Part shown: positions 5,083 to 5,143 of the stretch, one piece after another
How the letters are laid out: every line of letters begins with the position of its first letter
How positions within the stretch are numbered: the stretch's first letter is position 1
Source of the DNA: Clostridia bacterium
GTDB lineage: Bacteria > Bacillota > Clostridia > Oscillospirales > Acutalibacteraceae
Length of the DNA: 5,143 nucleotides
Assembly (NCBI GenBank): GCA_900771185.1
Contig: CAAGND010000108.1
Coordinates: forward strand, 1 to 5,143
Direction of reading: 5' to 3'
Notes under the pieces: model-generated
The model's input: the letters and a program-made list of their open reading frames with translations, nothing else
Databases searched by the model: none
Told to the model about the DNA's origin: nothing
Made by a program: the position numbers and the translations under genes

Positions 5083-5143
5083 TTGGACAGACTCGACAAG
5101 ACGGTTGCAAAACACATGAACATATCACGCTCTGCCGCACGGC
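5083..5143 (+). CDS. S4-domain protein, probable rRNA pseudouridine synthase (5' fragment)
   Basis: Only the first 20 codons are in the window, from a TTG start: MDRLDKTVAKHMNISRSAAR. The pattern M-x-R-L-D-K-x-(h)-A-x-x-x-x-(h)-S-R-x-x-A-R is the beginning of an S4 RNA-binding domain as found at the N-terminus of RsuA/RluB-type pseudouridine synthases, which modify uridines in 16S or 23S rRNA. Other S4 proteins cannot be excluded because the catalytic domain lies beyond the edge. The start is supported by GGAGGGG (5072-5078) four bases upstream and by a promoter at 5028-5056; no ATG or GTG competes nearby. Confidence 0.7.
   Translation, partial: MDRLDKTVAKHMNISRSAAR

Overview
The window looks like a chromosomal segment from a Gram-positive bacterium of the Firmicutes, most likely a Clostridia-type organism. 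The reasons are strong Shine-Dalgarno sites, frequent TTG and GTG starts, AT-rich intergenic DNA with sigma-A-like promoters, and a walJ-like gene directly followed by rlmH. This is inferred from gene content; no species can be named. The housekeeping genes are moderately GC-rich: a 60-base sample counted by eye in murA gave 36 G/C.

Minus strand, positions 1-3065, in transcription order: murA (first step of peptidoglycan synthesis), a rho-independent terminator hairpin, a WalJ/YycJ-like metallo-beta-lactamase-fold protein, rlmH (23S rRNA methyltransferase) and a GNAT acetyltransferase running off the left edge. The last three are tightly spaced (12 and 21 bp gaps) and look like one transcription unit. 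The murA terminator sits immediately before the walJ-like gene, with its U-tract abutting that gene's ribosome binding site, so the hairpin may act as an attenuator.

Positions 3066-3435 are an AT-rich divergent intergenic region. It holds a murA promoter facing left and a near-consensus promoter facing right. The -35 box of the rightward promoter lies in an imperfect palindrome. A second palindrome lies between the two promoters. A five-codon ORF with an exceptionally strong Shine-Dalgarno site precedes the rightward gene.

Plus strand, 3436-4914: a secreted zinc-dependent phospholipase C-like protein with a signal peptide, a long candidate propeptide and a catalytic domain carrying residues that match all nine zinc ligands of clostridial alpha-toxin and Bacillus cereus phospholipase C. 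It is clearly AT-rich compared with its neighbours (23 and 19 G/C in two 60-base samples). It is followed 21 bp later by a small unrecognised four-helix membrane protein whose composition returns to the background level. A good terminator closes this unit. Another promoter then starts an S4-domain protein, probably an rRNA pseudouridine synthase, cut by the right edge.

The most interesting part is the phospholipase locus (about 3216-4440): an apparently foreign secreted enzyme with its own promoter, candidate operator and candidate leader peptide, placed between core genes.
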